Origin: Bacteroides eggerthii
Lineage (GTDB): Bacteria > Bacteroidota > Bacteroidia > Bacteroidales > Bacteroidaceae
DNA: 64,000 nt
Reading direction: 5' to 3'
Assembly: GCF_025146565.1 (NCBI RefSeq)
Contig: NZ_CP102258.1
Coordinates: 1,582,001-1,646,000, forward strand
A model generated the notes under the pieces. It searched no databases and was not told the DNA's origin. It was given only the letters and a program-made list of their open reading frames with translations. Position numbers and translations under genes: made by a program. This document shows positions 18,877-28,203 of the stretch, in pieces; the stretch's first letter is position 1, and each line of letters begins with the position of its first letter.

Positions 18877-19614
18877 CTATTTCTTAGCGATGTATAAAGT
18901 GCATATTCCGAAAGTCAGCCGCCGGAAACGTACTTCGCTGAATCCTGCCTTGCGGATTACTCCCTGCATGATTTCGCCTTGCGGAAAGGCGCGGATGCTT
19001 TGAGGCAGGTAGGTGTAGGCGCTGTTGTCTTTCGAGATACATTTGCCGAGCAGCGGAATCACGACTTTGGAATAGACGGAGAAGAGCTGTTTCATAGGGA
19101 AGCGGTCCGGGGTGGATAGCTCCAGTATGACGAGATGTCCGCCGGGCACCAGCACGCGGCATATTTCGGACAGCCCTTTGTCCAGTCCGTCGAAGTTGCG
19201 GATGCCGAACGCTACGGTTACGGCATCAAAACTTCCGTCGGCAAACGAGAGAGAGGTGCAGTCCTCCCGGGCAAAGGAAATCTTGTCCGAGAGGTGCGCC
19301 TGTTTTACTTTTTCACGTCCCACATTCATCATGCCTTCGGAGATGTCGGTTCCTATCAGCGTATCGGGTTGCAGTTCGCGGCAGGCAAGTATGGCAAAGT
19401 CGCCGGTTCCGGTCGCTACATCCATGATACGTCGGGGGTGGAAGGGGCGGAGCGCGTTAATCGCCTTCTTGCGCCAGCTGCGGTCTATGCCCATTGACAG
19501 GGTATGGTTCAGCTTGTCGTAAGCAGGGGCGATGTTGTCGAACATTTCTTCGACCTGTTCACTCTTCTTGCCCTCGTTACCGTAAGGCTTGATGTACTCT
19601 TGGGGGTAGTTCAT
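18877..19614 (-). CDS. menG/ubiE: Demethylmenaquinone methyltransferase
   Basis: This 245-residue SAM-dependent methyltransferase completes menaquinone synthesis. The SAM motif is [13 protein letters not shown], preceded by the family signature [20 protein letters not shown], with [12 protein letters not shown] and [15 protein letters not shown]. Bacteroides make menaquinone but not ubiquinone, so menG is the more accurate name. Its start overlaps the purC stop by 4 bases, which suggests translational coupling. Confidence 0.94.
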   Translation of the reverse strand: MNYPQEYIKPYGNEGKKSEQVEEMFDNIAPAYDKLNHTLSMGIDRSWRKKAINALRPFHPRRIMDVATGTGDFAILACRELQPDTLIGTDISEGMMNVGREKVKQAHLSDKISFAREDCTSLSFADGSFDAVTVAFGIRNFDGLDKGLSEICRVLVPGGHLVILELSTPDRFPMKQLFSVYSKVVIPLLGKCISKDNSAYTYLPQSIRAFPQGEIMQGVIRKAGFSEVRFRRLTFGICTLYIAKK

Positions 19615-20555
19615 TTCTTCAAGTATTCCGTTACGTTCTTTTCGATGCGTTCGGCGATATTGCTTGTATCTTCTTTCACGAACTTCTCACCGGTGATGTG
19701 TTCGTACAGTTCGATGTAGCGTTCGCTGATGGAAGTTACGATTTCGTCTGTCATTTCCGGAACCTGTTGTCCTTCTTTGCCCTGGAAGCCGTTGTCCATC
19801 AACCATTCGCGTACGAACTCCTTTGAAAGCTGCTTTTGCGGTTCGCCTTTGGCAAAGCGCTCTTCGTAACCTTCGGAGTAGAAGTAACGGCTGGAGTCCG
19901 GAGTGTGGATTTCGTCCATGAGGTAGATGGTGCCGTTGTGCTTGCCGAATTCATATTTGGTATCGACAAGGATCAAGCCGCGTTCTGCTGCGATTTCCGT
20001 ACCGCGTTTGAAGAGGGCCATTGTGTATTTCTCCAGAATTGCATATTCTTCGGGAGTAGCCAGGCCTTTGGCAAGAATCTCCTCTTTGGAGATATCGGCA
20101 TCGTGTTCGCCGATTTCGGCTTTCGTAGTCGGGGTGATGATAGGTTCGGGGAACTTTTGGTTCTCTTTCATGCCTTCGGGCAGCTTCACGCCGCAGATTT
20201 CGCGGACGCCGCTTTTGTAGGCGCGCCATGCGCTACCGCAGAGATAACCGCGTACAATCATTTCAACCGGGAAACCTTCGCACATCACGCCCACTGTTAC
20301 CATGGGGTCGGGAGTGGCCATTTTCCAGTTGGGACAGATGTCGGTGGTGGCGTCGAGGAATTTGGCTGCAATCTGGTTCAGCATTTGTCCTTTGAAGGGA
20401 ATGCCTTTCGGCAATACTACGTCGAAGGCCGAAATGCGGTCGGTAGCGACCATAACTAACTTTTCACCGTTGATGTTGTACACATCGCGTACCTTTCCAT
20501 GATAGACGCTCTTTTGTCCGGGAAAGTTGAAATCTGTTGCTGTTAATGCTTTCAT
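19611..20555 (-). CDS. purC: SAICAR synthetase
   Basis: The 314-residue protein joins CAIR and aspartate in purine synthesis. Family features are [46 protein letters not shown] and LVDTKYEFG, and all active-site segments appear intact. Its stop overlaps the menG start by 4 bases and phoH lies upstream on the same strand. Confidence 0.96.
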   Translation of the reverse strand: MKALTATDFNFPGQKSVYHGKVRDVYNINGEKLVMVATDRISAFDVVLPKGIPFKGQMLNQIAAKFLDATTDICPNWKMATPDPMVTVGVMCEGFPVEMIVRGYLCGSAWRAYKSGVREICGVKLPEGMKENQKFPEPIITPTTKAEIGEHDADISKEEILAKGLATPEEYAILEKYTMALFKRGTEIAAERGLILVDTKYEFGKHNGTIYLMDEIHTPDSSRYFYSEGYEERFAKGEPQKQLSKEFVREWLMDNGFQGKEGQQVPEMTDEIVTSISERYIELYEHITGEKFVKEDTSNIAERIEKNVTEYLKK

Positions 20556-20580
20556 CTTTGTGATATTTATGAGTTAATAT

Positions 20581-21558
20581 TTACTGTGTGGTGAGTTTCT
20601 TTCTCTCTCGTTCCGCTTTTGCTTCTTTCTCGAACTTCTCGTAGGCCTCCACAATCTGGGTTACCAGCTTATGGCGTACGATGTCTTTCTTGTTCAGTTC
20701 GATGAAGCTGATGCCTTTCACGCCTTTCAGGATGCGGAGTGCTTGTACCAAGCCGGAAGTCTGGGAAGAAGGCAGGTCAATCTGAGTCATGTCACCGGTA
20801 ACAATCATTTTGGTGTTCGTGCCCATGCGGGTGAGGAACATCTTTATCTGTTGGGTGGTGGTGTTTTGCGCTTCGTCCAGAATCACTACGGCGTCGTTCA
20901 GCGTGCGTCCGCGCATGAAAGCGAGGGGGGCAATCTGAATGATGTTCAATTCCATGTACTCTTTCAGTTTGGCGGCAGGTATCATGTCCTGCAATGCGTC
21001 GTACAGCGGTTGCAGGTACGGGTCTATCTTGTCCTTCATGTCACCGGGCAGGAAGCCGAGCTTCTCTCCGGCTTCTACGGCGGGACGGCTGAGGATTATT
21101 TTCTTTATCTCCTTGTTCTTCAGTGCGCGTACGGCAAGGGCAATGGCTGTATATGTCTTACCCGATCCGGCAGGGCCGATGGCGAATACCATGTCGTTTT
21201 TGGCGAAAGCCTCCACCAGCTTCAACTGGTTTTCGCTGCGGGGGATGATTGGTTTTCCCGTCACGCTGAACACGATGACGTTGCCCGACTTTTCCGCCTG
21301 CGGGGCATTGCCTTTGATTATATCAATGATAACTTCCTCTTTCAGTGAATTGTATTCGGCGCAATACTTTTCGAGTTTGGTGATGTTTTCCTCGAATGCG
21401 CACATTTCTTCTTCGTCTCCCAGCACTTTGATCACATTGCCGCGGGCAACGATGCGGAGCTTAGGGTACAAGGCTTTTATCAGTTGCATATTGGCGTTGT
21501 TTACGCCGTAAAAAATAACCGGGTCAATATCCTCAAGAACAATCAGTTTTTCTATCAT
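20581..21558 (-). CDS. PhoH family ATPase
   Basis: The 325-residue protein has an N-terminal KH-like part (residues 1-105) and a PhoH ATPase domain with Walker A GPAGSGKTYTA and Walker B AVVILDEAQN, then VTGDMTQIDLP. The motif set fits PhoL/YbeZ-type proteins tied to RNA processing and ribosome quality. It is cytoplasmic. A Bacteroides -7 box lies 46 bases upstream. Confidence 0.93.
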   Translation of the reverse strand: MIEKLIVLEDIDPVIFYGVNNANMQLIKALYPKLRIVARGNVIKVLGDEEEMCAFEENITKLEKYCAEYNSLKEEVIIDIIKGNAPQAEKSGNVIVFSVTGKPIIPRSENQLKLVEAFAKNDMVFAIGPAGSGKTYTAIALAVRALKNKEIKKIILSRPAVEAGEKLGFLPGDMKDKIDPYLQPLYDALQDMIPAAKLKEYMELNIIQIAPLAFMRGRTLNDAVVILDEAQNTTTQQIKMFLTRMGTNTKMIVTGDMTQIDLPSSQTSGLVQALRILKGVKGISFIELNKKDIVRHKLVTQIVEAYEKFEKEAKAERERKKLTTQ

Positions 21559-21603
21559 TGATATGTTTTAAAGTTCAATTCTTTTTTCAGGTGAAACGTT
21601 TTG

Positions 21604-21611
21604 CAAATGTA
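21604..21611 (-). promoter_or_regulatory. Bacteroides -7 promoter box for phoH
   Basis: The minus strand reads TACATTTG, matching TAnnTTTG. It is flanked by a short direct repeat, GTGAAACGTTT, at about 21591 and 21613, which may be an operator. No clear -33 TTTG is seen. Confidence 0.5.
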
Positions 21612-21683
21612 GTGAAACGTTTGCATACTTGGGCGTTTCCGGCCGTTATTTTTTTGCACAATGGTTTGCGGTGACATCATTGC

Positions 21684-22349
21684 TTATTCAAAGTAGAGCA
21701 CTGTTCCGCCGTCGGAAGCGGCATACTTCCGCAGGAGCTCCTGTATCATTCCGGCAGCTTCCGCCAGTCCGTCGTTCCCGCTATAACCGTTCACGATGGC
21801 GAGGATATGCCGGGTTTCGAGTCCCATTTTGGTGCGTTCGTTGTCGCTGGTCGGGGTGCCTATGCCGCCTGCGGAGTCGCGGTAGACGGGAAGCCCTTCG
21901 ATATTCAGCACTCCGCGTCCGATGCCTTCGAAAGGCTCTTCCGCACGTCCTATTCCGAGTTCGAGGCTGTTGCCCTGTATCTTGTCTGCGTCAAAGCCGC
22001 CTATGGAATATCCGGTGCGGAGTGAAACAAGGTTGATCAGGTCCACCAGCGTATCAATCCGGTAAAGTTCCAATCCCCGCATGAGGCGGCGGCGCAATGC
22101 TTCGGCCGAGGGACGGTAACGGCTCGGATCTTTTCCGCAACGCTTGTAGACTTCGCGAGTGGCTGCAATGGCAGGTTGCAGTTTGATGTCATCCGCTTGT
22201 GTGGTGGCGGTCAGCTCATGTGTAAAGGCGTTTATCTCGTCCCAAAGCTCTTTGCAGAATGTGGTGTTGGTGACCTCTGCATATACGGCTGCTCCTTTAA
22301 AGACGGGGCAGGCTCTTTTGATTTCTTCTGATACGGTGATGTTGTACAT
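21684..22349 (-). CDS. B3/B4 tRNA-binding-domain protein
   Basis: The 221-residue protein is a stand-alone B3/B4 domain like that of phenylalanyl-tRNA synthetase beta chains. Visible features are YKRCGKDPSRYRPSAEALRRR, LVDLINLVSLRTGYSIGGFD and RDSAGGIGTPTSDNERT. Stand-alone versions are thought to act in tRNA quality control, possibly as editing factors; this is family-level knowledge. The next gene upstream is separated by the 22-base palindrome array. Confidence 0.85.
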   Translation of the reverse strand: MYNITVSEEIKRACPVFKGAAVYAEVTNTTFCKELWDEINAFTHELTATTQADDIKLQPAIAATREVYKRCGKDPSRYRPSAEALRRRLMRGLELYRIDTLVDLINLVSLRTGYSIGGFDADKIQGNSLELGIGRAEEPFEGIGRGVLNIEGLPVYRDSAGGIGTPTSDNERTKMGLETRHILAIVNGYSGNDGLAEAAGMIQELLRKYAASDGGTVLYFE

Positions 22350-22402
22350 GATGTTCTTCGTTGTTTATGGCTTGTTTTAGGGGAACGGCCGGTCCGGTGC
22401 CG

Positions 22403-22508
22403 TTAAACTGTCAGTTTATTACTATTAAACTTCAGGTTTATTGGTATTAAATCGGAGGTTTATTCCTAATAAACCGACAGTTTATTTTAAGTAAACTGAA
22501 ATAAACTT
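22403..22508. repeat. 22-base tandem array of TAAAC/GTTTA palindromes
   Basis: Units begin at 22403, 22425, 22447 and 22469, exactly 22 bases apart, with a partial fifth at 22491. The usual form is TAAAC, five bases, GTTTA, then a seven-base AT-rich spacer. The period equals that of the array at 60-169 although the palindrome sequence differs. It lies between two minus-strand genes and holds no ORF. Confidence 0.85.
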
Positions 22509-22559
22509 GTAACCCGCTGATTGTTAGAACTCTGATTCTTTATCCGGGGATGTGGCATG

Positions 22560-23015
22560 TCACCATTCGTATGCCTCTTCAAACCTGTCGTATACGGGCT
22601 GTATGCCGGGGCACAGTTGACGGAATACGGCGGCGATCTTTTTCTGTTCGTCGGGCGAAATGAGCCTTTCGCCTTTGCGGCCGGCGAAGTAGAAGCTGCG
22701 GCACGTAAAGCAGCGTTGTACCTTCCATCTCACTTGGCTTACCGCTTTGCTGGGCACTTCGTCATACAGTTGCGACATTCCGCAGGCGTACCGGCTGGGT
22801 GTGGAACTGCGGAAGAGTGCGCAGCCGCCTTTGCCTTCCAGTGTGGCTATGTAGCGCGGGTCTATGGAGCATATCACGAATTCCGGAGTCCGGGACGCTT
22901 TCATGGGGAGTTCCGCCACCAGTGCGTGCAGGCACTCTCTGCGTTGCGGGCATTGTTCGTTCGTGGCAAAGCAATAGGCATAGTTATGAGGCTTGGTTTT
23001 CAGGCTTGGTTTCAT
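22560..23015 (-). CDS. Cys-containing protein of unknown function (DUF6078-like)
   Basis: The 151-residue protein starts MKPSLKTKPHNYAYCFATNE. It has scattered Cys residues (CPQRREC, CSIDP, CGMSQ, CFTCRSFYF), which may bind metal. From memory it resembles the Bacteroides family DUF6078, but I cannot confirm this. I used the ATG at 23015; an ATG at 23051 would add an Asn/Lys-rich leader. It follows pgeF on the same strand after a 64-base gap. Confidence 0.65.
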   Translation of the reverse strand: MKPSLKTKPHNYAYCFATNEQCPQRRECLHALVAELPMKASRTPEFVICSIDPRYIATLEGKGGCALFRSSTPSRYACGMSQLYDEVPSKAVSQVRWKVQRCFTCRSFYFAGRKGERLISPDEQKKIAAVFRQLCPGIQPVYDRFEEAYEW

Positions 23016-23079
23016 GTTGTTTTTGTTATATTTAAGTTTATCGTTTATCATTCTATATCTCTGATACCTTCCGCTTCTC

Positions 23080-23892
23080 CTATCCGTTCAGCATTATTCC
23101 CGACAGTATGCGTCCCGACTTGATGCCCAGCCGTCGCGCCGAGAAGAAGTCCTCGTGCTGCCGGTAAGTGCAGATGCCGGCGGTCTCTATCTGCCGGGAA
23201 GGCACCCCGAAATCGGAGAGCTGCAAATGGTTGGCTTTCCATAGGTCGATGTGGTATTTGTGCGTTTCGGGTTTCCACGCGGATATCTGTTCCATCGGGA
23301 AACCTTCGGCGCGGAATGCCTCGTGTACTTCGTCTCCCACTTCAAAAGAGGCGAAGGAGATGCCCGGTCCTATGCAGGCTATGATGTCTTTCCCTTCCGT
23401 ACCGCAGGTTGCCTGCATCCGGCGGAGAGTATGCGCAAGAATGTGGCGAACCGTTCCCCGCCAGCCTGCGTGGACGGCGGCAATGGCATGGTGTTCCTTG
23501 TCATAGAGCAGTATGGGGATGCAGTCGGCGGTAGAGATGCAGATGCAACAGCGGGGTGTGCGTGTGATAAGTGCGTCGACGCCTTGCAGCATGGATTGAC
23601 GTTCGCTGTGCGTTGCGTTCAGGTAGGTTTCGTCGATGATGAGTGAGCTGATGCCATGAGTTTGGAAAGGGATAACCAGTTCCCGCGGTGTGAAGGGCAG
23701 GGCGGCGCATAGCAACTCTTGGTTCTTGCGTACGCAATCCGGATGGTCCCCGGTGTAGGGGGTGCAGTTGAAGGATGCATAGTTGCCGGTGCTGCATCCG
23801 CCGTGACGGGTGGTTACAAAACAAGAAATGTCGGGATAGGGGGCAAGCGCCTCATATCCCAACATTCTTTTATCTTTTGTCAGGGAGATCAT
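23080..23892 (-). CDS. pgeF: Peptidoglycan editing factor (multicopper laccase-fold, YfiH/PgeF)
   Basis: The 270-residue protein has the conserved metal-site residues of the DUF152/YfiH family: [19 protein letters not shown] and [12 protein letters not shown]. Its N-terminal [18 protein letters not shown] is also typical. Family members have been described as purine nucleoside phosphorylase/laccase-like enzymes and as correcting misincorporated residues in peptidoglycan precursors. Its start overlaps the end of obgE by 4 bases, so the two are coupled. Confidence 0.9.
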   Translation of the reverse strand: MISLTKDKRMLGYEALAPYPDISCFVTTRHGGCSTGNYASFNCTPYTGDHPDCVRKNQELLCAALPFTPRELVIPFQTHGISSLIIDETYLNATHSERQSMLQGVDALITRTPRCCICISTADCIPILLYDKEHHAIAAVHAGWRGTVRHILAHTLRRMQATCGTEGKDIIACIGPGISFASFEVGDEVHEAFRAEGFPMEQISAWKPETHKYHIDLWKANHLQLSDFGVPSRQIETAGICTYRQHEDFFSARRLGIKSGRILSGIMLNG

Positions 23893-25070
23893 TTTCCGTC
23901 TTCCTCCCAGTCCTCTTCTTCATATTCAAAGTCTTCGAGGTCTTCGATGTCCTCGTCGTCAATGTATTCGTAGTTGAGGTCTTCGTCCTCGCCTTCCTCT
24001 TTCAGCTCTTCTTTCAGGTGGCTCATGTCTTTGGCGCGGTGAGCGATGCTTTCCACTTTGCCTTCTATCTTGTTGCTCTCCTTGTTCAGCTCTTCCCACA
24101 GCAGATCTTTCAGAACGGAGATGCCCATGCCGGAGATTGCCGAGATGAATACGTGCGGGATGTTTTCGGGCAGGGTAGGCTCTATTTCGTCCATAAGCTC
24201 TTGGTCCAGCATGTCGCATTTCGTGACGGCAAGCACGCGCTGCTTGTCCAGCATTTCGGGGTTGAAGGTGCGTAGTTCGTTCAGCAGGATTTCATACTCT
24301 TTGCGGATGTCGTCGCTGTCGGCGGGAACCATGAACAGCAGGAGCGAGTTGCGCTCGATGTGGCGCAGGAAGCGGAGTCCCAGGCCTTTGCCTGCGCTTG
24401 CACCTTCGATGATGCCGGGAATGTCCGCCATGACGAACGATTTGCCGTCGCGATAGGACACGATGCCGAGATTGGGTTCCAGCGTGGTAAAGGGATAATT
24501 GGCTATTTTCGGCTTAGCTGAAGATACCGCCGAGAGCAGCGTTGATTTTCCCGCATTCGGGAAACCTACCAGACCGACGTCTGCCAGCAGCTTCAACTCC
24601 ATGATAACCGTCATTTCCTGCATCGGTTCGCCCGGCTGGGCAAAGCGGGGGGCTTGACGGGTGGCGGTCTTGAAATGCCAGTTGCCCAGTCCGCCGCGTC
24701 CGCCTTTCAGCAGGACAACTTCCTGTCCATGCTCGGTGACGTCGCAGATGTATTCGCCGGTTTCGGCATTGTACACCACCGTACCGCAGGGCACTTCGAT
24801 CACTTTGTCTTCTCCGTCCTTGCCGAAGCTGCGGTTCTTTGAACCCGATTCTCCATGGCCTGCCATGATGTGACGGTCGTAGCGCAAGTGCAGCAATGTC
24901 CAGTAGTTGCGGTTTCCGCGAAGGATTACGTGACCTCCTCGTCCTCCGTCACCACCGTCGGGGCCGCCATTGGGTATGTATTTTTCACGCCGCATGTGCG
25001 TGGAGCCTCGGCCGCCCTTACCGGAACGGCAATAGATTTTTACGTAGTCAACGAAATTCGATTCAGCCAT
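23889..25070 (-). CDS. obgE: Obg/CgtA GTPase
   Basis: The 393-residue protein starts [20 protein letters not shown]. The Gly-rich Obg fold (1-158) is followed by the GTPase domain with G1 [10 protein letters not shown]3 DIPG and G4 TKCD. A long acidic tail (about 350-393) is typical of Bacteroidetes. Obg acts in late large-subunit ribosome assembly. The start at 25070 is chosen because an upstream ATG at 25103 lies within the promoter box at 25101-25108. Confidence 0.96.
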   Translation of the reverse strand: MAESNFVDYVKIYCRSGKGGRGSTHMRREKYIPNGGPDGGDGGRGGHVILRGNRNYWTLLHLRYDRHIMAGHGESGSKNRSFGKDGEDKVIEVPCGTVVYNAETGEYICDVTEHGQEVVLLKGGRGGLGNWHFKTATRQAPRFAQPGEPMQEMTVIMELKLLADVGLVGFPNAGKSTLLSAVSSAKPKIANYPFTTLEPNLGIVSYRDGKSFVMADIPGIIEGASAGKGLGLRFLRHIERNSLLLFMVPADSDDIRKEYEILLNELRTFNPEMLDKQRVLAVTKCDMLDQELMDEIEPTLPENIPHVFISAISGMGISVLKDLLWEELNKESNKIEGKVESIAHRAKDMSHLKEELKEEGEDEDLNYEYIDDEDIEDLEDFEYEEEDWEEDGK

Positions 25071-25100
25071 ATTCTTTTTTATTATTTGAGATAATGTGTG

Positions 25101-25108
25101 CAAAAGTA
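25101..25108 (-). promoter_or_regulatory. Bacteroides promoter for obgE-pgeF
   Basis: The minus strand reads TACTTTTG at the -7 position with a TTTC about 20 bases upstream in the -33 place. It fixes the obgE start as 25070 rather than 25103. Confidence 0.6.
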
Positions 25109-25203
25109 GTTATTCTCCGGCATAAGCGGAAATAATCGGGCTTTTTTCTCTTGTAACGGGCTGTGCAACCGGTGATTTTCGTAGGAAGCATAAAAAAGGG
25201 AAT

Positions 25204-25237
25204 GTGCCGGAATGAAATTCAGTTATCATTCCGGCAC
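25204..25237 (-). terminator. Terminator downstream of adk
   Basis: GTGCCGGAATGA (25204-25215) and TCATTCCGGCAC (25226-25237) form a perfect 12-base stem. On the minus strand it is followed by CCC and six T residues. It ends the adk transcript. Confidence 0.85.
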
Positions 25238-25272
25238 AAACCCTTTGTTTGTAAGAAGAGTCTTTTTACGAC

Positions 25273-25845
25273 TTATTTCGCTGCGTCAATTGCTTTGCAA
25301 ACATCTGCCGTAATGGTTTCCAGTTCACCGATACCTTTGATGTGTGCATAGAGTTTCTCGTTCTTGTACCAGTCTATCAGCGGAGCTGTCTGCGAATGAT
25401 ATACTGTGAGGCGCTTCTTGATAGTCTCTTCGTTGTCATCGGCGCGGCCCGACTCTTGTCCGCGTTTGATGAGGCGTTTCATCAGTTCGTCTTCGGGTAC
25501 GTCAAGGTCCAGCATTACGTTTACGCTCTGTCCGCGTTCGGCAAGCATTTTCTTCAATGCCTCAGCCTGTGCGATGGTGCGGGGAAATCCGTCGAAGATG
25601 ACGCCTTTGCTGTCTTTGAAACTGTCCAGCGTGCTTGCCAGGATGTCGATAATCAATTCGTCCGGCAGCAGTTGGCCCTGGTCGATGTAGCCTTTGGCTG
25701 TCTTACCCAGTTCTGTCCCGTTTTTGATTTCTGCACGCAACACGTCTCCGGTTGAGATATGGTTGATGCCATACTTTGCTACGATTCTCTCGCTTTGTGT
25801 TCCCTTTCCTGAACCGGGAGCACCGAAAATTACAATGTTCAACAT
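25273..25845 (-). CDS. adk: Adenylate kinase
   Basis: The 190-residue protein interconverts ATP, AMP and ADP. The P-loop is FGAPGSGKGTQ, with AMP-site segments STGDVLRAEI and FDGFPRTIAQAE. The LID is short (RGQESGRADDNEE), so this is the short form without a zinc-finger lid. It lies between hpt and obgE on the same strand with its own terminator. Confidence 0.97.
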   Translation of the reverse strand: MLNIVIFGAPGSGKGTQSERIVAKYGINHISTGDVLRAEIKNGTELGKTAKGYIDQGQLLPDELIIDILASTLDSFKDSKGVIFDGFPRTIAQAEALKKMLAERGQSVNVMLDLDVPEDELMKRLIKRGQESGRADDNEETIKKRLTVYHSQTAPLIDWYKNEKLYAHIKGIGELETITADVCKAIDAAK

Positions 25846-25911
25846 TTGTTTAGCTATTATTTAATGATTCACAATTTAATACCTTTTCTTCTTAATACCT
25901 CTTTCCTGCAT

Positions 25912-26448
25912 TCAATCCACTACGGTGTAGATGTCGGGATAGTTGCGTCCGAATCCGTCATAGTCCAGGCCGTAGCCCACGATGAAGTCGTTGGGAATGT
26001 TCATGGCTACGTATTCGATGTTTAAGTCGACCTTCAGCTTTTCGGGTTTCACCAGCAATGAGGCGATGTGGATGTCTTTAGGTCCGCGTGTGCCCAGAGT
26101 TTCCAGCAGACGCTGCATGGTGAGCCCGGTATCTACAATATCTTCGACGATAACGATTGTACGGTCGGAGATATCTTCGTTGATGCCGATTACTTCTTTG
26201 ATAACTCCCGTAGAAGATACTCCCTGATAAGAAGCAAGTTTTACGAAAGAAATTTCACAGGGAATGGTGATGCGCTTCATCAGGTCGGCGGTAAACATGA
26301 ACGAACCGTTCAATACACTAAGGAAAAGCGGATTTTTACCGGCCAAATCGCGGTTGATTTCGTTCGCTACACGAGACACTTCTTTCAATATGTCCTGTTC
26401 CTTGATGGAAACGGTGAACATTTTGTCTTTTATTTGTATGGTATCCAT
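25912..26448 (-). CDS. hpt: Hypoxanthine phosphoribosyltransferase
   Basis: The 178-residue protein salvages hypoxanthine and guanine with PRPP. The PRPP-binding loop is IVIVEDIVDTGLTM, with SVLNGSFMFTADL and the C-terminal IVGYGLDYDGFGRNYPDIY also matching. It is the last core gene before the accessory region, intact and with its own promoter. Confidence 0.96.
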   Translation of the reverse strand: MDTIQIKDKMFTVSIKEQDILKEVSRVANEINRDLAGKNPLFLSVLNGSFMFTADLMKRITIPCEISFVKLASYQGVSSTGVIKEVIGINEDISDRTIVIVEDIVDTGLTMQRLLETLGTRGPKDIHIASLLVKPEKLKVDLNIEYVAMNIPNDFIVGYGLDYDGFGRNYPDIYTVVD

Positions 26449-26473
26449 AAATGGGAGTTTTTAGAAAGTTGAC

Positions 26474-26481
26474 GCAAAAAT
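26474..26481 (-). promoter_or_regulatory. Bacteroides promoter for hpt
   Basis: The minus strand reads TATTTTTG at the -7 position with a TTTC 19 bases upstream. As the hpt promoter is intact, the outer mobile element must begin to the right of about 26,500. Confidence 0.6.
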
Positions 26482-26567
26482 AGTGAATTTGTTCGAAAGA
26501 GGAAATATTTGTTCTAGCATATTCTCAAAGAGCTGTAATTTAATTCGATTCGTCACTGTGTGCTTTA

Positions 26568-26613
26568 AAAGAACGGGATTAAAGAACGTAAAAAAAGAAC
26601 GAACTTAAAGAAC
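26568..26613. repeat. Four 13-base direct repeats upstream of the integrase
   Basis: AAAGAAC occurs at 26568, 26581, 26594 and 26607, an exact 13-base period, ending 6 bases before the integrase ATG. The repeats are placed to act as arm-type integrase sites or an autoregulatory operator. They also overlap the ribosome-binding region. Confidence 0.75.
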
Positions 26614-26619
26614 CGCTTT

Positions 26620-27810
26620 ATGAATGCACAGTTTTTCATCAACGAGATCGGATGTAAATTCAACCTGAGAAAGCCCAAGTCCGAAAAGCCGACGAACGTT
26701 TATTTTGTAGCACGCGTCAGGAATAAACAGATAAAACTTTCTACTGGAGTAAGAGTATATCCGAACCAGTGGAACGTAAAGAAACAGGAGGCTTATATCA
26801 GCTGTCGGTTGACTGAGCTGGACAACGAGAACAACACCATCGTTAACGAAAAGATCAGTAAGCTAAAACTTTATTTTTCGGAATACAAGCAGTACCTTTG
26901 CGACCACCCTGAGGAAATAGAACGCAGGGCCATCATTTTACTCAAACAATATATCTATAAGGATACTATGAAGAAAAAAACGGAGAAACCTGCCACCTTC
27001 ATCATGAAACAGATCATAGAGGAGAAGGATATTGTAGATAGTTCAAAGAGTCAATACAGATCCAATATCAACAAGTTCAAACGGTTTCTATATGAGCACT
27101 CCATACCTGATACTTGGGAAAGTATGAACCTGGATACATTCACCAAATACCAGCAATTTTTGATAGAAGAAGGCAAGAAAGATAAGGATGGTAAAAAAGC
27201 TTCTACCATAAAGAATATTATAGGAGGTACCCTTTTCCCAATTCTTAGAAAGGCTTCCAAACGGCTTGACATCCCTTTCAAGTGGGATGAGAGTAATCTT
27301 GAAAGTTTCGAGCTGACGAAAGATAAGTCCAACAAGGAGCTTGCACGTAATAAAGAGGTGGCGCTGACGGAAGAACAGATTAAGCGGCTCTATGAGTACC
27401 GACCAACTGGCACAGAAAAGCAGATCAAAAAGAAAATGGAGATAAGAGATTTGTTCGTACTACAATGCCTCGTTGGCCAACGCGTCAGTGATATGCAGAA
27501 GCTTTTTAATGGTGATAACGAAAGGGATGAGGAGAACGGTACAATATCTATCGTCCAGCAGAAGACCGGAGCCAAGGCAATCATTCCTTTGGTTCCGATG
27601 GCTGAGGAAATCATAAATAAGTATACCGGAAAGGAGATCAAATATTATAAGGAAAGACGTTCCGCATTGAATGGTGAGTTAAGGGCAATAGCTCAAGAAG
27701 CAGGCCTTAATGAAGCTATAACCTATGAAGAGAACGGCACCAAATATACCAAACCGCTCTATGAGCTGCTCCACACCCATACCGCGAAACATCATACAAT
27801 CTCTATCTAA
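26620..27810 (+). pseudogene. Tyrosine recombinase, N-terminal part (gene split by insertion)
   Basis: The reading frame gives 396 residues, of which about 388 are native. It has an N-terminal arm-binding domain, a core-binding SAM-like domain (about 110-220) and the start of the catalytic domain. Catalytic Arg I is in LVGQRVSDMQ and the beta-strand Lys in VQQKTGAKAIIP. The native sequence stops at LLHTHTA and then runs into foreign codons and a stop at 27,808-27,810. The missing continuation, beginning ARHTFSTIMC, is found at 50,138. The fragment lacks the second Arg, the second His and the Tyr nucleophile, so it cannot catalyse recombination. Confidence 0.9.
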
Positions 27811-28203
27811 TTGAAAATTAAACAGTTATTTCTGTTTAATTAATATCAGGTAACGATTTAGAAACGAGCGAATTACAATATTCTGTTTTCTTTTGCCTCT
27901 GTCAAAGAACGATTCTTTCAATGCAAATATACACTTTACTTGTGACAAAAGCAATCTTTTTCTACATTTAATCGACTTACAGTCAGCCTTAAAGAGGGTA
28001 TCTGGTCTCATTCCATCTTCTTCCTCAAAAATAACATAGCAGTCTAAATTGGTTTATGTATGGGATAGGTCTTGTTCATTCGATCCGGTAGACTACTATA
28101 CATAAAAGTATAAAGGCGAGATACGACAAGGAGATGCCATGCTTTTGTGTAAGGGGAATCTCTCTTAGCTTATCGCAGACCATGTATAGCTAAGTGTTTT
28201 GAG
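27811..28203. other. Left-end region of the inner element, no confident gene
   Basis: A perfect 10-base hairpin, AATTAAACAG/CTGTTTAATT, lies at 27,816-27,841. One copy of the end-proximal direct repeat (CAATATTCTGTTTTCTTTTG) is at 27,876. A minus-strand TATATTTG box at 27,924-27,931 could drive transcription out of the element, antisense to the split integrase. A 61-residue minus-strand ORF (27,826-28,011) has no recognisable features and I do not call it. Confidence 0.5.

Noticed and set aside
19836..20459. 207-codon plus-strand ORF opposite purC
   Set aside because: It is an antisense shadow of a well-conserved gene with no motif of its own.
26620..27810. The left integrase fragment as a functional short integrase
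   Set aside because: It lacks the HxxR, second His and Tyr of the active site, all found at 50,138.
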